Made by a program: the position numbers and the translations under genes. From assembly GCF_003576645.1 (NCBI RefSeq), contig NC_044917.1:9063846-9127845 (forward strand): a DNA stretch of 64,000 nucleotides, given 5' to 3'. The notes beneath the pieces were generated by a model. That model made no database searches and was not told where the DNA came from. It worked only from the letters and a program-made list of their open reading frames with translations. How positions within the stretch are numbered: the first letter of the stretch is position 1; every line of letters starts with the position of its first letter. Source of the DNA: Ipomoea triloba (lineage: Eukaryota > Streptophyta > Magnoliopsida > Solanales > Convolvulaceae). This document shows positions 48,344 through 60,301 of the stretch, one piece after another.

Positions 48344-48692
48344 ATTTTTTCTTAACAAAAATTATTGTCACAATTCGTAAAATTGAGTGACAATAAGTCA
48401 ATTTGTCAAAAAAGTGAAACTACATTTGACTATAATACATACATTTTGTCGTCACAATTATATCTCATTTTTTAAGGCACTAACTAGTTACATTATATTT
48501 TTATTGATGAAATGTCTCATCACAATTAGTAAAAAAAAAAAAGGTGTCATATAGAGAATTAATTTATCACAAAAAGATAAACTATGAGTGACCATATTAT
48601 GTTTTATCACAAATGTATCTAGTTTTTGACAAAATTAATTGGCGTCAAATTGAAATGCTTTTAGTGATAACATAATTAGAGACCGTAGCCAA

Positions 48693-48805
48693 TTCAAAGA
48701 CTTTGTGGTCTAGTGACACCCGATTGCACCCTTATATGGAAGGGGTGGGTTCGAGTTTCAGTGGATGCGATATTTGCTTTTTGTGCTTCATTAACTTGTT
48801 AATAG
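48693..48805 (+). mobile_element. SINE copy (well-kept promoter)
   Basis: A-box-like TTGTGGTCTAGTGACACCCG and B-box-like GGGTTCGAGTTTCAG, about 40 bp apart. The 3' tail is eroded. Confidence 0.65.
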
Positions 48806-48867
48806 TGACAATAACATTGCAACATTAATTAACAAATGCTTAATCGTCATAGTTACCATATTGTTAA

Positions 48868-49449
48868 GGGAAAAGGGTCAAATAGGCCCTCGAACATTTC
48901 ATAAGAAGTCAATTAGGTCCACGAACTTTTAAAACGTGCAATTAGACCCTCAAACATGTCAAAATAAGGCAATGAAGCCCACGAATAGGTAATTGACCTG
49001 TTATTACCGGTCATTTGGATTTTCCGGCCACCGGCGACACTTTCCGGCCACCGACGACACAGTCTGGCGACCGGCGACGACCGAATCGTCGCCGGTCGCC
49101 GTCTCCGGCGAATGGCCGCCTTCTTCACGGAGAAGGCGACCAGATCTGGTCACCTTCTCCATGAAGAAGGTGACCAGAACTTTGGTCGCCTTCTCCGTGA
49201 AGAAGGCAACCAGATCTGGTTGCCTTCTCCGTGAAGAAGGCGGCCATTTCTGGTTGCCTTCTTCACGGAGAAGGCGGCCATTCGCCGGACTGTGTCGTCG
49301 GTGGCCGGAAAGTGTCGCCGGTCGCCGGAAAATCCAAATGACCGGTAATAACAGGTCAATTACCTGTTCGTGGGCTTCATTGCCTTATTTTGACATGTTT
49401 GAGGGTCTAATTGCACGTTTTAAAAGTTCGTGGACCTAATTGACTTCCC
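48868..49449. mobile_element. MULE-type foldback with central hairpin repeats, 582 bp
   Basis: Perfect 9-bp TSD TATTGTTAA at 48859-48867 and 49450-49458. The arms are inverted copies (ACGTGCAATTAGACCCTCAA mirrored near 49400). The centre (49105-49280) is four to five ~36-bp units of GAGAAGGCGACCAGATCTGG, themselves alternately oriented. The overlapping open frames are products of this structure, not genes. Confidence 0.85.
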
Positions 49450-49490
49450 TATTGTTAATGATAAAATCAGAAGTCATCACAATTATCATA

Positions 49491-50014
49491 GAGTCGTTTC
49501 CATTTTTTGTCCCACTGTTATTGGAGCATTGCCAATTTTAGTCCACTTCATTAATTTTTGCCACATTGTGACCAGTCTTATTTAGTCATTGCCACTTTCA
49601 GTCCACCGTTAAAATTTTCGTCAAATTGCCGTCCAAAATATATAGGGGTATTTTTGGTATTTTCATGCTTTGGTCATCTCCTTGACCCTTTGCAGTGGTT
49701 TTCCTTACACATTTTCATCTATTGAAGAGGTCCGTCAAAAGTCATGTGAGCCACATTACAAAGCCATGGCTTTCGCCGGACCTCTTCATTCGATGAAAAT
49801 CTGTAAGGAAAACCACTACAAGGGTAAAGGAGATGATCAAAGCATGAAAAGATCAAAATATCCCTGTTTTGGATGGTTATTTGACGAAAATTTTAATGGT
49901 GGACTAAAAGTGTCAATGACTAAATAAGACTGGCCGCAATGTGGCAAGAATTAATGAAGTGGACTAAAATTGGCAATGTCCCAATAACAGTAGGACCAAA
50001 AATGGAAATGGCTC
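49491..50014. mobile_element. Near-complete hairpin foldback element, 524 bp
   Basis: Ends GAGTCGTTTCCATTTTTTGT and (complement) GAGCCATTTCCATTTTTGGT. The arms run inward to about 49735 and 49775, leaving a loop of only ~40 nt. A direct repeat TATCATA flanks both sides (49484-49490, 50015-50021). Confidence 0.75.
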
Positions 50015-50102
50015 TATCATAAACATGGATGATCTGATCATTAATATTTCTTTGTCACAATAACCTTAATTTTTTTTTTTAACTCTATCTCTCTCATCTT
50101 GT

Positions 50103-50410
50103 TAGGGATGACAACAGGATGGGGTGGTAACGGGGAGTATAGTTGCCATCCCAGTCTCAGACGGGCAGTTAGAAAACTTCCCCATCCCCAGCCCATCCCC
50201 ACGGGGAATTAGGCGTGGACGGGATTCTCCGTCCCTAATTAATCTCTAGTCAAAATGTTAAATTAGTATATTTTTAATAATCAAATAAAAAAGTTGAAAT
50301 CCTAATTTCTAATTTCAAAAATTTATATATATTTAAACATATACATAAACAGTATATATATAGTTGTTTTCAATTTTTTCTATCATTGGCAGTGTGCTGC
50401 CGTATGAGTG

Positions 50411-50486
<76 letters not shown>

Positions 50487-50624
50487 ATTCGAGGACGGGG
50501 ATACCCCTTTCCCGTTCCCGATGGAAAATTATTACACTGTTTCCTGTTCCCACTTCTCAAAAAATTTTCCATCCTCGTCCCTATCAAGGCGGAGATCTGG
50601 GATGGGGCAAATTATCATCCCTGA
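50103..50624. mobile_element. MITE with TAGGGATGA ends and internal (TA)n
   Basis: Left TAGGGATGACAACAGGATGG; the right end read inward is TCAGGGATGATAATTTGCCC. G/C-rich subterminal blocks (CCCCATCCC, GGACGGGGAT). A (TA)n run at about 50419-50471. Confidence 0.6.
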
Positions 50625-52090
50625 TCTGGTACATGTACAACAATATTAATGATATAGTAGATATAATCAACATTTAACACCAAAAAATACAATAATTATT
50701 AGTTATTTATCTACTCATTTATCAAATTAAACAATGCTATAAAAGATATTTTTCAAAATGTATTGTTCGTTAAATTCACCATCACCACCAATCTTCCAGT
50801 CCAACAACAAATAAGCCATGTGTAAGGCCGTTTTATGGGAGATATGTAATAAATTTTAGTTAAAATATACTACGTACTTCGTAATATTTTTATAGACCTA
50901 TAAAAAATATCCATTCGTCCCATTTTATGTGTCTGGTTCAATTAACGAGACTTAACTGAAGTTATTTTTAATTTAATTTTTCATAATATTAAGTTTAGTA
51001 TTAATTTATGAAATTTATATATATTCAGAAACTACATCAAAATGACTATTAAATACAACAAAAATAATTTTATTAGAAATACGATATTACATTTTAACTA
51101 AAAAAAAATGTATTACAGATTGTTTCAAACAAGACCTATTCCAACATTTGTGGTCATAAAACTTAAAACATTAAACTTGATGCATTTGTTCAAACAAGAG
51201 GATTGAATACCAACTCAATGAGGTAAGTGTGTATGGACTGTTTAACCTACTTAGTAGACTTTAAATTGAATGAAAGGATCGGAATCAATTCTTCTTCCAC
51301 GTGAAGTGTCTTACTGTTCATACGATCGACATGTTCTAGCTAACACTCAATTAGTCATGACAAGGAGATTCAAAACTCTTTCAAAGAGAGAAGAAGTAAA
51401 ATACACCCCAAAAAAAAAACTTTTAAAAGTCAATCTATATAAATTTATTATATTCCACATAAGCTTCAATTATTCTTAGCACGTGATCATACTTTCATTT
51501 GTCTTCTCTGGATTTCATCTTCCTTAAAAATTTTACGGAGTACCATAAAGCATTATTCGTACGTTGCAGAGGTCACGTCGCACAGTGCACGAGGTAACAA
51601 AAAAAGATAGCCCAAAAAATAAATTACAATAGATTTTTTTTTTTGAAGATTAGATATTTATTATTATAAAATAAAAAAAAAATACAAATATGTCATTGAA
51701 CTATTTGAGAATAGTAATTAACCCACCGAACTCGAATAAGTTCCAAATTTATTCCTAAACTTAAAAGAAAAGAGCAATTAGCATTTTAACATGTTAACAA
51801 CTAACAAGTTTGTGCTTATTAGGATGCTATATGTATTTTTTATTTTCTAGTTTTTTATTATCTTACTAAGAATTTGACCCTTTATAAAAATAAAAATAAA
51901 AACTAAGCAAAAAAAAAAAAAATCTTACTAAGCAATTAGCATTTCCCACATATATTGAGGTGTCATCATGTGATTGGTAGTTAAATTTATTTATTAGTTT
52001 AGTGGTGGGTAGGTCAAATGTTTAGTTTTTTTTTAAGGGTTAAATGCTTATTAGGATAATAATAATAAAAAATATAAAATAAAAAGGCAA
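50625..52090. other. Gene-free AT-rich stretch
   Basis: A Stowaway left-half (50905-51115: CGTCCCATTTTATGTGTCTG) and low-complexity DNA. No gene seen. Confidence 0.45.
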
Positions 52091-52520
52091 AAACTTGTGT
52101 GAGACCGTCTCACCATGAGACGGGTCGGGTCAATATGCAAATGTAACACTTATATGCACAAATGTCATACTTATATGCTTAAATCTAATACTAATCAGGA
52201 ATAAAATTTTTGTTACTTATAAGGGTAAATGTAATACTTTTAAGGGAAAATACAATACTTTCACATTTCGATTTAAAAGTATTACATTTGTCATCAAAAG
52301 TATTATATTTGCCTTTATAAGTAAGGGGCACTTGTCAACATTACTTATTATGAAAAATGTATTACTTTTTCTCTTATAAGTAACAAAAATTGTATTATTG
52401 GTTAGTGTTATATTTGAGCATATAAGTATGACATTTGCACATATAAGTATGACATTTGCATGGTGCTTTGACCCGACCCGTCTCACGAACAAGAATCTGT
52501 GAGACGGTCTCACCCAAGTG
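52091..52520. mobile_element. Inverted-repeat element with GTGAGACCGTCTCAC ends
   Basis: Left ACTTGTGTGAGACCGTCTCA then GAGACGGGTCGGGTCAA; the right end carries the complement in mirrored order. The core repeats AAGTATTACATTTG-type words. Related core words at 53790-54070 and 61140-61410 suggest decayed relatives. Confidence 0.65.
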
Positions 52521-54150
52521 TGACCCAAATAAAAATTACACGTGGCATTCTAATCAACACAAACTTCTTGTTAACCTGCTAAAAATGCTAATTGCTCTTT
52601 TTTTTTTTTTTTTCGGTTCACAGATAAATTGGAGCTTATTCGAGTTGGGTAGCTTAATTGCTATCTCCAAATAGTTTTGTGGCGTATTTGTACCTTTTTC
52701 CCTTATAAAATTGAAAACATAACTTTTTTTTTAAATACAAGTTCAAATAAAAACAATATTTTCTATATAAAAAAAACTAAAATAATATCATTCGTCCATT
52801 TGGGATTATTAACAACTTAAATATAAGGAGAAGAGCATGGTGACAATTTCTTTAAGAGAAAATATTTGATTCAGTGTTGATGTATTTATACTCTACACTA
52901 GCAATTAACCACAATGCACCACTCATTTAAAAAAAAAAAGGTCTTATATTACTTATTTAATTGAATAATTATAACAATTTAAAATTATTTACAAAACTGG
53001 TCCAGTCAATAATGATTTTTTTTTCCTTTGGAAAATGCTAAGCACCCTTTCTTTTTTCATTCATAAAATGACTACGTCGTACATTATGTGACAAAATGCT
53101 AGCCAATAGTTTTATTTTTAAAAAAAATCTTTTTAAATTTTTAATCTTATATAACATGGAGTATCTATTTGTGTGTAGTAAAAATAGAGGTGCATACCAT
53201 GGTCTTCTTTTAATGAGGTGGCACATTATGATTAATTGTTGATGTATATCCCTTATATATATTTTTTCATTTGAGTTTATTCAGTTTTTGTGTTAGATTT
53301 ATATGTATAAGTTCACTTTTAGGTTTTTTTTTTTCAAAACATTCACCTTTAGTCTTAGTATTATATATTCTGGCATGACCATTTTAAGTCATCTGTAAAA
53401 AAAAAAAAAAACTATTTAAATGGCGTTAAATACAAGTACATTTTGGTCTATTCAGTTCTAAGTGTTAAGTCTTTTTCCTTTTTTTGGTCCTAGATTTATA
53501 TGCGTCATTTCATTTTTAAAATTTTTTTTTCTTCCAAAACATCCTCGTTGTTCCTAACATTATTGTGGTACAACCCTTTTTGATCTCCGTCAATAAATAT
53601 GTTTAAATAACATTATGATGTTATTAACCACTCAAAATCTTCCCTTTTTTGTTATGTTTAAAGACTGACTGGTTACATCTCGAGTGTTGACTGTTGAGCG
53701 GCCCAAGCACGAGTGTCCTGCCCAACTGCTTGTTAGGTGGTGTCGACTGGGTATCCATCAGTAACTTTTCAACCCTTAATATATATTACACTTTGATTTT
53801 AAAGTATTGCATTTTTAATTAAAAGCATCACATTTTTTCTCGTAAATATTATATTTTCTCTAAAAAATAACAATCAATTAATTTATCCAGATTATCAATA
53901 CATTCTTTTCTCATAAGTAATTATTCAACTCCTAAATATTACTCCGTATATTTTAATTTAAAAGTAATATATTTTCTCCTATAAGTAATAAGCAATTTAT
54001 TCATAATTTGTATTACATTTTTCAATATATAAGTATTGCAATTTTTATCTTGACCGCGAGACTATATAATATTTATATCTATTTTCTATCTTCTTTTTAT
54101 TTTTTTACGAAAATAAGAAGTAAAAATTGTAATTTATGTCTCTCACAAAC
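52521..54150. other. Gene-free AT-rich stretch
   Basis: Low-complexity DNA with several T-runs. 53790-54070 resembles 61140-61410 (CATAAGTAATTATTCAACTC and CAATTTATTCATAATTTGTA). No gene seen. Confidence 0.45.
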
Positions 54151-54155
54151 ATGTC

Positions 54156-54450
54156 AATTATCAATGTCATTCCTGAATTATTAGTGGTGTAAATGTTGTC
54201 CACCAATTTTCAAAACGTGACATATATTGCCCCTCCCCTAATAGGAAGAAAGAGAAACATTGTTGTAGGCGGAAGGATAACAAACGAAGAAAGAAAAATG
54301 AAGGAAAATAAACGTGGTCTTCAAATAGGGAAAACCACATTTGCACCACTAATAATTCAGGGAGGGGCGAGGGGCAATATATGTCATGTTTTGAAAATTG
54401 AGGAACAACATTTGCACCACTAATCATTCAGGAATTGCATTGATAATTGA
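54156..54450. mobile_element. Small foldback element upstream of ALDH2
   Basis: Arms of about 80 bp: TCAATTATCAATG at the left, mirrored as CATTGATAATTGA at the right, with CATATATTGCCCCTCCCC versus its complement further in. Absent from the duplicated ALDH2 promoter at 62.7 kb, which aligns from just downstream of it. Confidence 0.6.
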
Positions 54451-54479
54451 TATATTTTGAAGTGCATAAATTACAAATT

Positions 54480-55490
54480 TTCCAAATAAGAATTATATGG
54501 AGTAATACTACTGCTTAAATGTAATTATTATTTAAAAAAAAAAATCAATGATGTACTCTGAGTAACTTTATTAATACACAGTAAATTCATGTACTATCAT
54601 GTAAAGTATGCATAAAGTTTAATGTGAAAAAATTACTTCAAGTTCCATTGAAGTATATGCATGTAAAAATGCAATGCCGTTCTTCAAACTTACCTACCTG
54701 TACCTAGGAGCCTGCACAAAAAAAAACTCTGTGTCCTTTTCAATTTTATTATTATTTTTAAAAAGAAATTAGTGTGGTGTCCTTTTCAATTTTATTATTA
54801 TTATTATTATTATTTTAAAGAAAAGCCAAGAATAAAAGTGTGGAGGAGAGAAAGAGAGTATTATAGTTGTCACTCTGTTATCAACTTGCCAATTGCCATC
54901 AGTGTTGCCATATTTTCTTGGAGAGTATAGATAAGAATCAGGCAGTTCACAAAGCCCAAAGAAAAATTAAAGAAATCTGAAAAGTGAAGAAGCAAGCTAA
55001 GGTTGAGAGCACAAAATGGCTTCTCGCAGACTTTCTACCTTGCTTTCTCGTTCACTCTCCTTTCCTTCTGCATCTGCTTTTCTGGGTATCTCTCTTTCTT
55101 TCTTTCTGCATATATGAATATTCTAGCATATATTGTGTCTTGGACATTTCAAATCTTGATTATGGGGTTTTTTTTTTGTTTTTTTTTTTTTAAATATATT
55201 TCTTGGTTGCAAGTTGGGGTGTGCATGTGATGAGCTTTCATGGGATATTTTCAAAGAGTTATATAATTATAAAATTATAAATCAATCTCTTCCTGGAAAC
55301 CTGGAAGTCTTATAGCTGAAATCCTGAAGAAATAGTGATTTCCAAATGAGATTTCTCTGCTTTCGTTTGATATGTCCCCTTCTGTCATGCATGAAAAGTT
55401 CTTGGAGGGGACATGATTCTGTTATGTTTGACCTGATGAGATGCAAATCTTGCAAAAAGATATATATATATTAAAAAAGAAAAAGAGAAT
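54480..55490 (+). repeat. Segmental duplication, copy A (ALDH2 promoter to intron 1)
   Basis: Aligns by eye with 62670-63645: promoter words TAATACTACTGCTTAAATGT and CAGTAAATTCATGTACTATC, the 5' UTR, all of exon 1, and intron words such as TTGGTTGCAAGTTGGGGTGT. Differences are scattered substitutions and small indels, but exon 1 is unchanged. Confidence 0.85.
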
Positions 55491-58400
55491 GTACTGTACT
55501 GTTAAAAAAATATAATTCCTAAAGGTTTTAGGGTTTAAGATTAGTCTAATTTAAGCTAAAAAATTAATGTGTTTGTGGATCGGAATTTTATTTTATATTT
55601 TTTTTTTATCAGGGTGGAAGTATGGTGTAGAAAGAGGCATCCAAAGGTTTAGCACTGCAGCGGCAGTTGAGGAGCTAGTTTCTCCGGGTGTGGAAGTTAA
55701 ATACACCCAGCATATAATCAATGGCAAATTTGTGGATTCAGCTTCTGGTAATAACACTTAAGACATGGTTCGATCTATAATTACTCTGTTTAGTTAAGGA
55801 CAAAAGAGTTGATTTTCCTGTTTTGCCATTTTTTTGTGGTGACTAGGAAAAACATTCCCAACCTTGGATCCAAGAACTGAAGAAGTCATTACACATGTAG
55901 CAGAGGGTGAAGCGGAAGATATAAACCGCGCTGTGGCAGCTGCCCGCAAGGCTTTCGATGAGGGACCTTGGCCCAAAATGAGTGCATATGTGCGCTTTAA
56001 TTTGCTCCTAAACACTTCTACTTTCCTTAAAATCCATCTGTTTTTGTTAGAGTCAAGCATTTATCATTACCCTAAAAGATATAACTAGTAGTCAACAATC
56101 CTATTAACTACCAATTGATGGCCTATGGACTTAACCCTTTACTAGCCTTTGTCCAACAATTCTTCCTTCCAATAGTTGCCAGTCTTAACTACATACCATT
56201 GTTAGAATCAAGAACTTACACTACGCTAAAAGTTATAATTAATAGTCAACAATCTCCCTAACCATCTATTGATGGACTATAGACTTGACCCTTTATTAGC
56301 CTCTGCTCAACGATTCCTCATTCCAACACCTGCCAGTCTTGACTGCATATCACTTGTTAGAATCAAACACTTATCACTACACCAAAAGCTATAACTAGGA
56401 GCGAAGGAGTAACTTTATTTTTTTATGACCGCTATCACATTTTGTCATTTTCGAGAGTTGGACTTGACTCTTCACCGTCCTCTGCCCAACAATTGCTCTA
56501 GCCACCAATTAGTGGACTTGGTCCTTTATCCGTCCTGCACAGCAATTCCTCTGGTCACCAATTAATGGACTTAACCCTTTATCGGCCTATGTTCAACCGT
56601 TCTAACCTGGAATTTGTTTAAACTGGCAATGTTTTTAGGAGAGATCGCGGATAATGTTGAAGTTTGCTGATTTGGTGGAGAAACACACGGATGAACTTGC
56701 AACATTGGAGACGTGGGACAACGGGAAGCCATACGAGCAGGCTGCTAAATCAGAGTTGCCCATGATTGTACGCCTATTTCACTACTATGCAGGTGAGAAT
56801 TGAATAAAACTTATGGAGGCATGTTTGAGTTTATAGCAGTAAAAAAGTATTGATTTTGACATGTTTCCTAAAGGGTATGTTGTTGAAATAACATATAGGT
56901 TGGGCGGATAAAATCCATGGTTTAACAGTTCCAGCTGACGGACCACACCATGTTCAAACCTTGCATGAACCAATAGGTGTTGCTGGCCAAATTATCCCAT
57001 GGAACTTCCCTCTTGCCATGTTTGCTTGGAAAGTCGGTCCTGCCCTAGCTACTGGAAACACCGTTGTCCTAAAGACCGCAGAGCAAACACCATTAACTGC
57101 ACTTTATGCCGGAAAGCTATTCCATGAGGTTAGTTCAATTGAAACACGCGTTCTGTCGGAAAACACAACTAAAAGACTAAGTTAATAGTCGAATTTATAT
57201 GTATTATATGTTTGACACGCACCTAACGTGTGTGAGTTGATTATTTTTGACGAGATTCAAGCAGTTCCATTTTCAACTAAAAATTTAAACTAATAGAATT
57301 GCACATTTATGTTTATATATTATATGCTCAGGTTCAAGGAGTTCCATTGAATAGACTGCACAATTCCATGAGTTACCATTTCTGAGATTAATGTGCACAA
57401 TTTCTGACTTTTTGACAGGCTGGTCTCCCTCCCGGTGTCCTAAACATTGTGTCAGGATATGGTCCAACTGCTGGTGCTGCTCTTGCTAGCCATATGGAAG
57501 TGGACAAGGTAATTGGAACTTCTGATTTTAAAGAATCGATCCTTCTGTTTTTGCTATCTTATCTACCAAAAATGAAAAATTTTACCTTATACGCTTACCA
57601 CTATGTTGAAAACTAGCTAGCAGCGAAAGCGCAACTGTACAATTTACTTTTGCTAGCCTTAACTGCATAATTTACCTGATTCTGATGCCACTTGTTAGTA
57701 TCAAGCGCTTATTACCACACCGAAAGTTATAACTAGTAGTGAATATGTAGCTTTATTTCCTTATGCTGTCACATTTTCGAGAAGCATGTTGGACTTACTC
57801 TTTAGGCCCGGCTACCAATTTCTTAGCCACCTGGTGCTAGATTTATTCCTTCATCTTAAAATACATTATCACTCTGTTCTTGCAGCTTGCTTTCACTGGA
57901 TCAACTGATACTGGTAAAATCGTACTTGAACTGGCTGCAAAAAGCAATCTGAAGCCAGTTACACTAGAACTCGGAGGGAAATCGCCTTTCATTATATGCG
58001 ATGACGCTAATATTGATAGAGCCGTGGAGGATGCACACTTTGCATTGTTCTTCAATCAGGTTTGTCTAATTCTTTTAAAACAATTTCATACTCACATTAC
58101 AGCTGACCACATGAATCTCAACACATTTACATCCCTGTAGGGCCAATGTTGCTGTGCTGGTTCTCGTACATATGTCCATGAACGTATATACGATGAGTTT
58201 GTAGAGAAAGCAAAGGCGCGGGCAATGAGACGCGTTGTGGGTGATCCTTTCAAAAAAGGTGTAGAGCAAGGACCTCAGGTAATTGTGATTTAATTGAAGC
58301 ATGTGTTTCGTCTCAATTAAAAATTATAGTTGCAACATCTTTTGTATCATCTCAACTAAAAGTCTAAACTGATAGTTGGATTACACATTTATGTTTATAT

Positions 58401-59490
58401 ATTATATGCTCAAGAATTTAACTTTCGACCTGAGAACAAAGTTTGATGTTTGTAGAATTTAATTTTTCTTCTGCAATGGCTATCTATCTCAGATTGACTC
58501 GGAGCAATTTGAGAAGGTCCTTAGGTACATTAGATCAGGTAAGGAGAGTGGTGCCACCCTTGAATGTGGAGGCGACAGAATCGGATCAAAAGGTTATTTC
58601 ATTCAGCCCACCATTTTCTCTGATGTCAAGGTAGGGCCATGCTCACTCTTTCAGTAGTCTGAATACAAGATTATATATATAATATTAGGAAAGTAACACA
58701 AAAGTTTCACATTTTGTTTTATCAGGAGGATATGCTGATAGCACAGGACGAGATCTTTGGCCCTGTGCAGTGTGTCCTAAAATTCAAGTGAGTTGCCTTT
58801 CTTTTGACTTTAGAAGCTAAGAAGGAAACCAGATTTGTTGGGCAGAGACCCACGAAAGACTAAGATTAACAACATGTGGTTAGGAGATTGTTGGGCAAAG
58901 GCCTGTGAAGGGTCAAGTCCAACAACAAGGGGCTACGGGATTGTTGAGCGGAGACCTGTGAAGGACTAAGTTCAGCAATAAGTGGCTAAGGGATAAGAGG
59001 CCGGAAGGGTTAAGTCTAACACCCTACATCTTAAAAATGTGACTTGGTGGTTTAAGGAAATAAAGTTGTGTCTTCGCTACTATCTATAGCTTTTGATGTA
59101 GTGGTAAACACTTTATCTTAACAAGTGGTAACGGGAAAGAATAGAAGACTGGCAAATAGTAAGTATTAATCCTAACAATATTGAACATTGATGTGGGTGT
59201 ACACTGATTGGCGCAGGGACATTGATGAAGTAATAAAGAGGGCAAACAATACGCATTATGGGCTTGCAGCCGGAGTTTACACAAGCGACATTGATAAGGC
59301 AAACACTCTAGCGCGGGGATTGAGAGCTGGGACTGTGTGGATCAACTGCTATGATGTGTTTGATGCGACGATTCCTTTTGGTGGGTACAAAATGAGCGGA
59401 ATTGGCAGAGAGAAGGGCGTGTATAGCCTTAACAACTACTTACAGGTGAAGGCTGTTGTTACTCCCCTAAAAAATCCAGCTTGGATTTAA
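55016..59490 (+). CDS. ALDH2B: Mitochondrial aldehyde dehydrogenase ALDH2B, 11 exons, 535 aa
   Basis: NAD-dependent oxidation of acetaldehyde and other aldehydes to acids in the mitochondrial matrix; maize RF2A is a relative. Exons: 55016-55085, 55613-55747, 55847-55989, 56639-56792, 56899-57128, 57419-57508, 57886-58059, 58141-58278, 58493-58630, 58726-58787, 59217-59490; phases all match. The Arg/Ser-rich N-terminus ([16 protein letters not shown]) is a matrix targeting peptide. Cofactor site GSTDTGK (279-285), general base Glu302 (LELGGKSP), catalytic Cys336 (middle Cys of GQCCCAGSR; equivalent to Cys302 of mature ALDH2). EIFGPVQ and [10 protein letters not shown] are conserved, and the C-terminus is KNPAWI. 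Introns 3, 6 and 10 carry family-2 repeats. A partial duplicate lies 8.1 kb downstream. Confidence 0.96.
56040..56620. repeat. Dispersed repeat family 2 in ALDH2 intron 3
   Basis: Two to three head-to-tail diverged copies of TTAGAATCAAGCACTTA, AAAGCTATAACTAG, CAATTATGGACTTGACCC-like and CCCAACAATTC phrases fill most of the intron. Confidence 0.6.
58815..59165. repeat. Dispersed repeat family 2 in ALDH2 intron 10
   Basis: Opposite orientation to the intron 3 copies: GGGATTGTTGGGC-like, CTATAGCTTTTGATGTAGTG and TAACAAGTGGTAACGGG. Confidence 0.6.
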
Positions 59491-60217
59491 TTCACCTACC
59501 ATACATACTACTACCCAATCCATCATCTGCGTCGGCAGTATATGCATCCGTTGTACAACAGATACAAAATGTCATATACAGCATACGCAAATAATTGTTT
59601 CTGTACTAGTGTTAAAAGTAAGACTTTATGCTCTTTAACTTTGTTGCTCTATTGTAATTCTGTTGCAAATCATATATTTATCATCATATCCACCCTCAAT
59701 TGTTTTAGAGAAAATAAACTAAAATACCAATTTAACACTCAATTGTCTTAGAGAAAATAAAATAAAATACCAATTTGACTTTGTAGGGATCGCAAATGGT
59801 TGAACATTTTTCGCTACTTGACTTTTTTGAACCTTAGTATCACGAATTCGGATTGTGTCTAATTGGGTTCGGTAGATATATAAAAGAATACACCAGTCAC
59901 AAATTTGGCTGGGTAGGGACTTGGTAGTAATGGAGTAAATATATATTTAGTACGCAATACTCAGGATGAGTATAGATATCACTCTATCATATTCGAGTAG
60001 TTCTATAACTAATTAAGTTCATGTAGATACGTCTAGAATTTGGATAGGCTTTGAACAATAGTAAAGTACTTGTACTCAATACTCGTGACAAGTGAGGGTA
60101 TCACTCTATTAAGTTCAAGACAAGCAGGTTTGGGTAGTTGTATTATTGCTATATTGCATAGGTAATCAAGTTCGTGAATTGTTAAGATATATTGTAAACA
60201 AATTTATACATAATGAA
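59491..60217. other. ALDH2 3' flank
   Basis: ALDH2 3' UTR, then AT-rich DNA. 59690-59780 holds a short direct repeat (TAGAGAAAATAAA). No gene seen. Confidence 0.5.
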
Positions 60218-60301
60218 GTCAGGATGGCTGAGTGGTCTAAGGTGCCAGACTCAACTTCTTATTCTTGTGAAAGGGCATGGGTTCAAATCCCACTTCTGAC
60301 A
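60218..60301 (+). tRNA. tRNA-Leu(CAA), degenerate copy
   Basis: 84-nt cloverleaf-like sequence without intron. Acceptor GTCAGGA pairs with TTCTGAC, with A as discriminator. D-arm/A box is TGGCTGAGTGG, the anticodon loop CTCAACT reads CAA, a long class II variable arm is present, and the B box GGTTCAAATCC is intact; a T-run follows. Two anticodon-stem pairs (27-43, 28-42) and one T-stem pair are broken. Compared with the usual plant tRNA-Leu(CAA) as I recall it, the D-stem and T-stem changes are CpG-to-TpG/CpA transitions. It may be transcribed but is probably a pseudogene. Confidence 0.75.

Larger units (their letters stand above)
47690..50075. repeat. Region built from a recurring TTGTCACAA motif, hosting later insertions
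   Basis: GTCACAA-type motifs recur (for example near 47788, 47862, 47908, 48001, 48363, 48448 and 50051) with similar flanks. Subterminal motif arrays of CACTA elements look like this, but no CACTA terminus was found. A Stowaway MITE, a SINE and two foldback elements interrupt it. Confidence 0.4.

Noticed and set aside
48993..49439. 148-aa plus-strand open frame
   Set aside because: Encoded by the foldback core hairpin repeats; both strands are open because of the palindromic structure.
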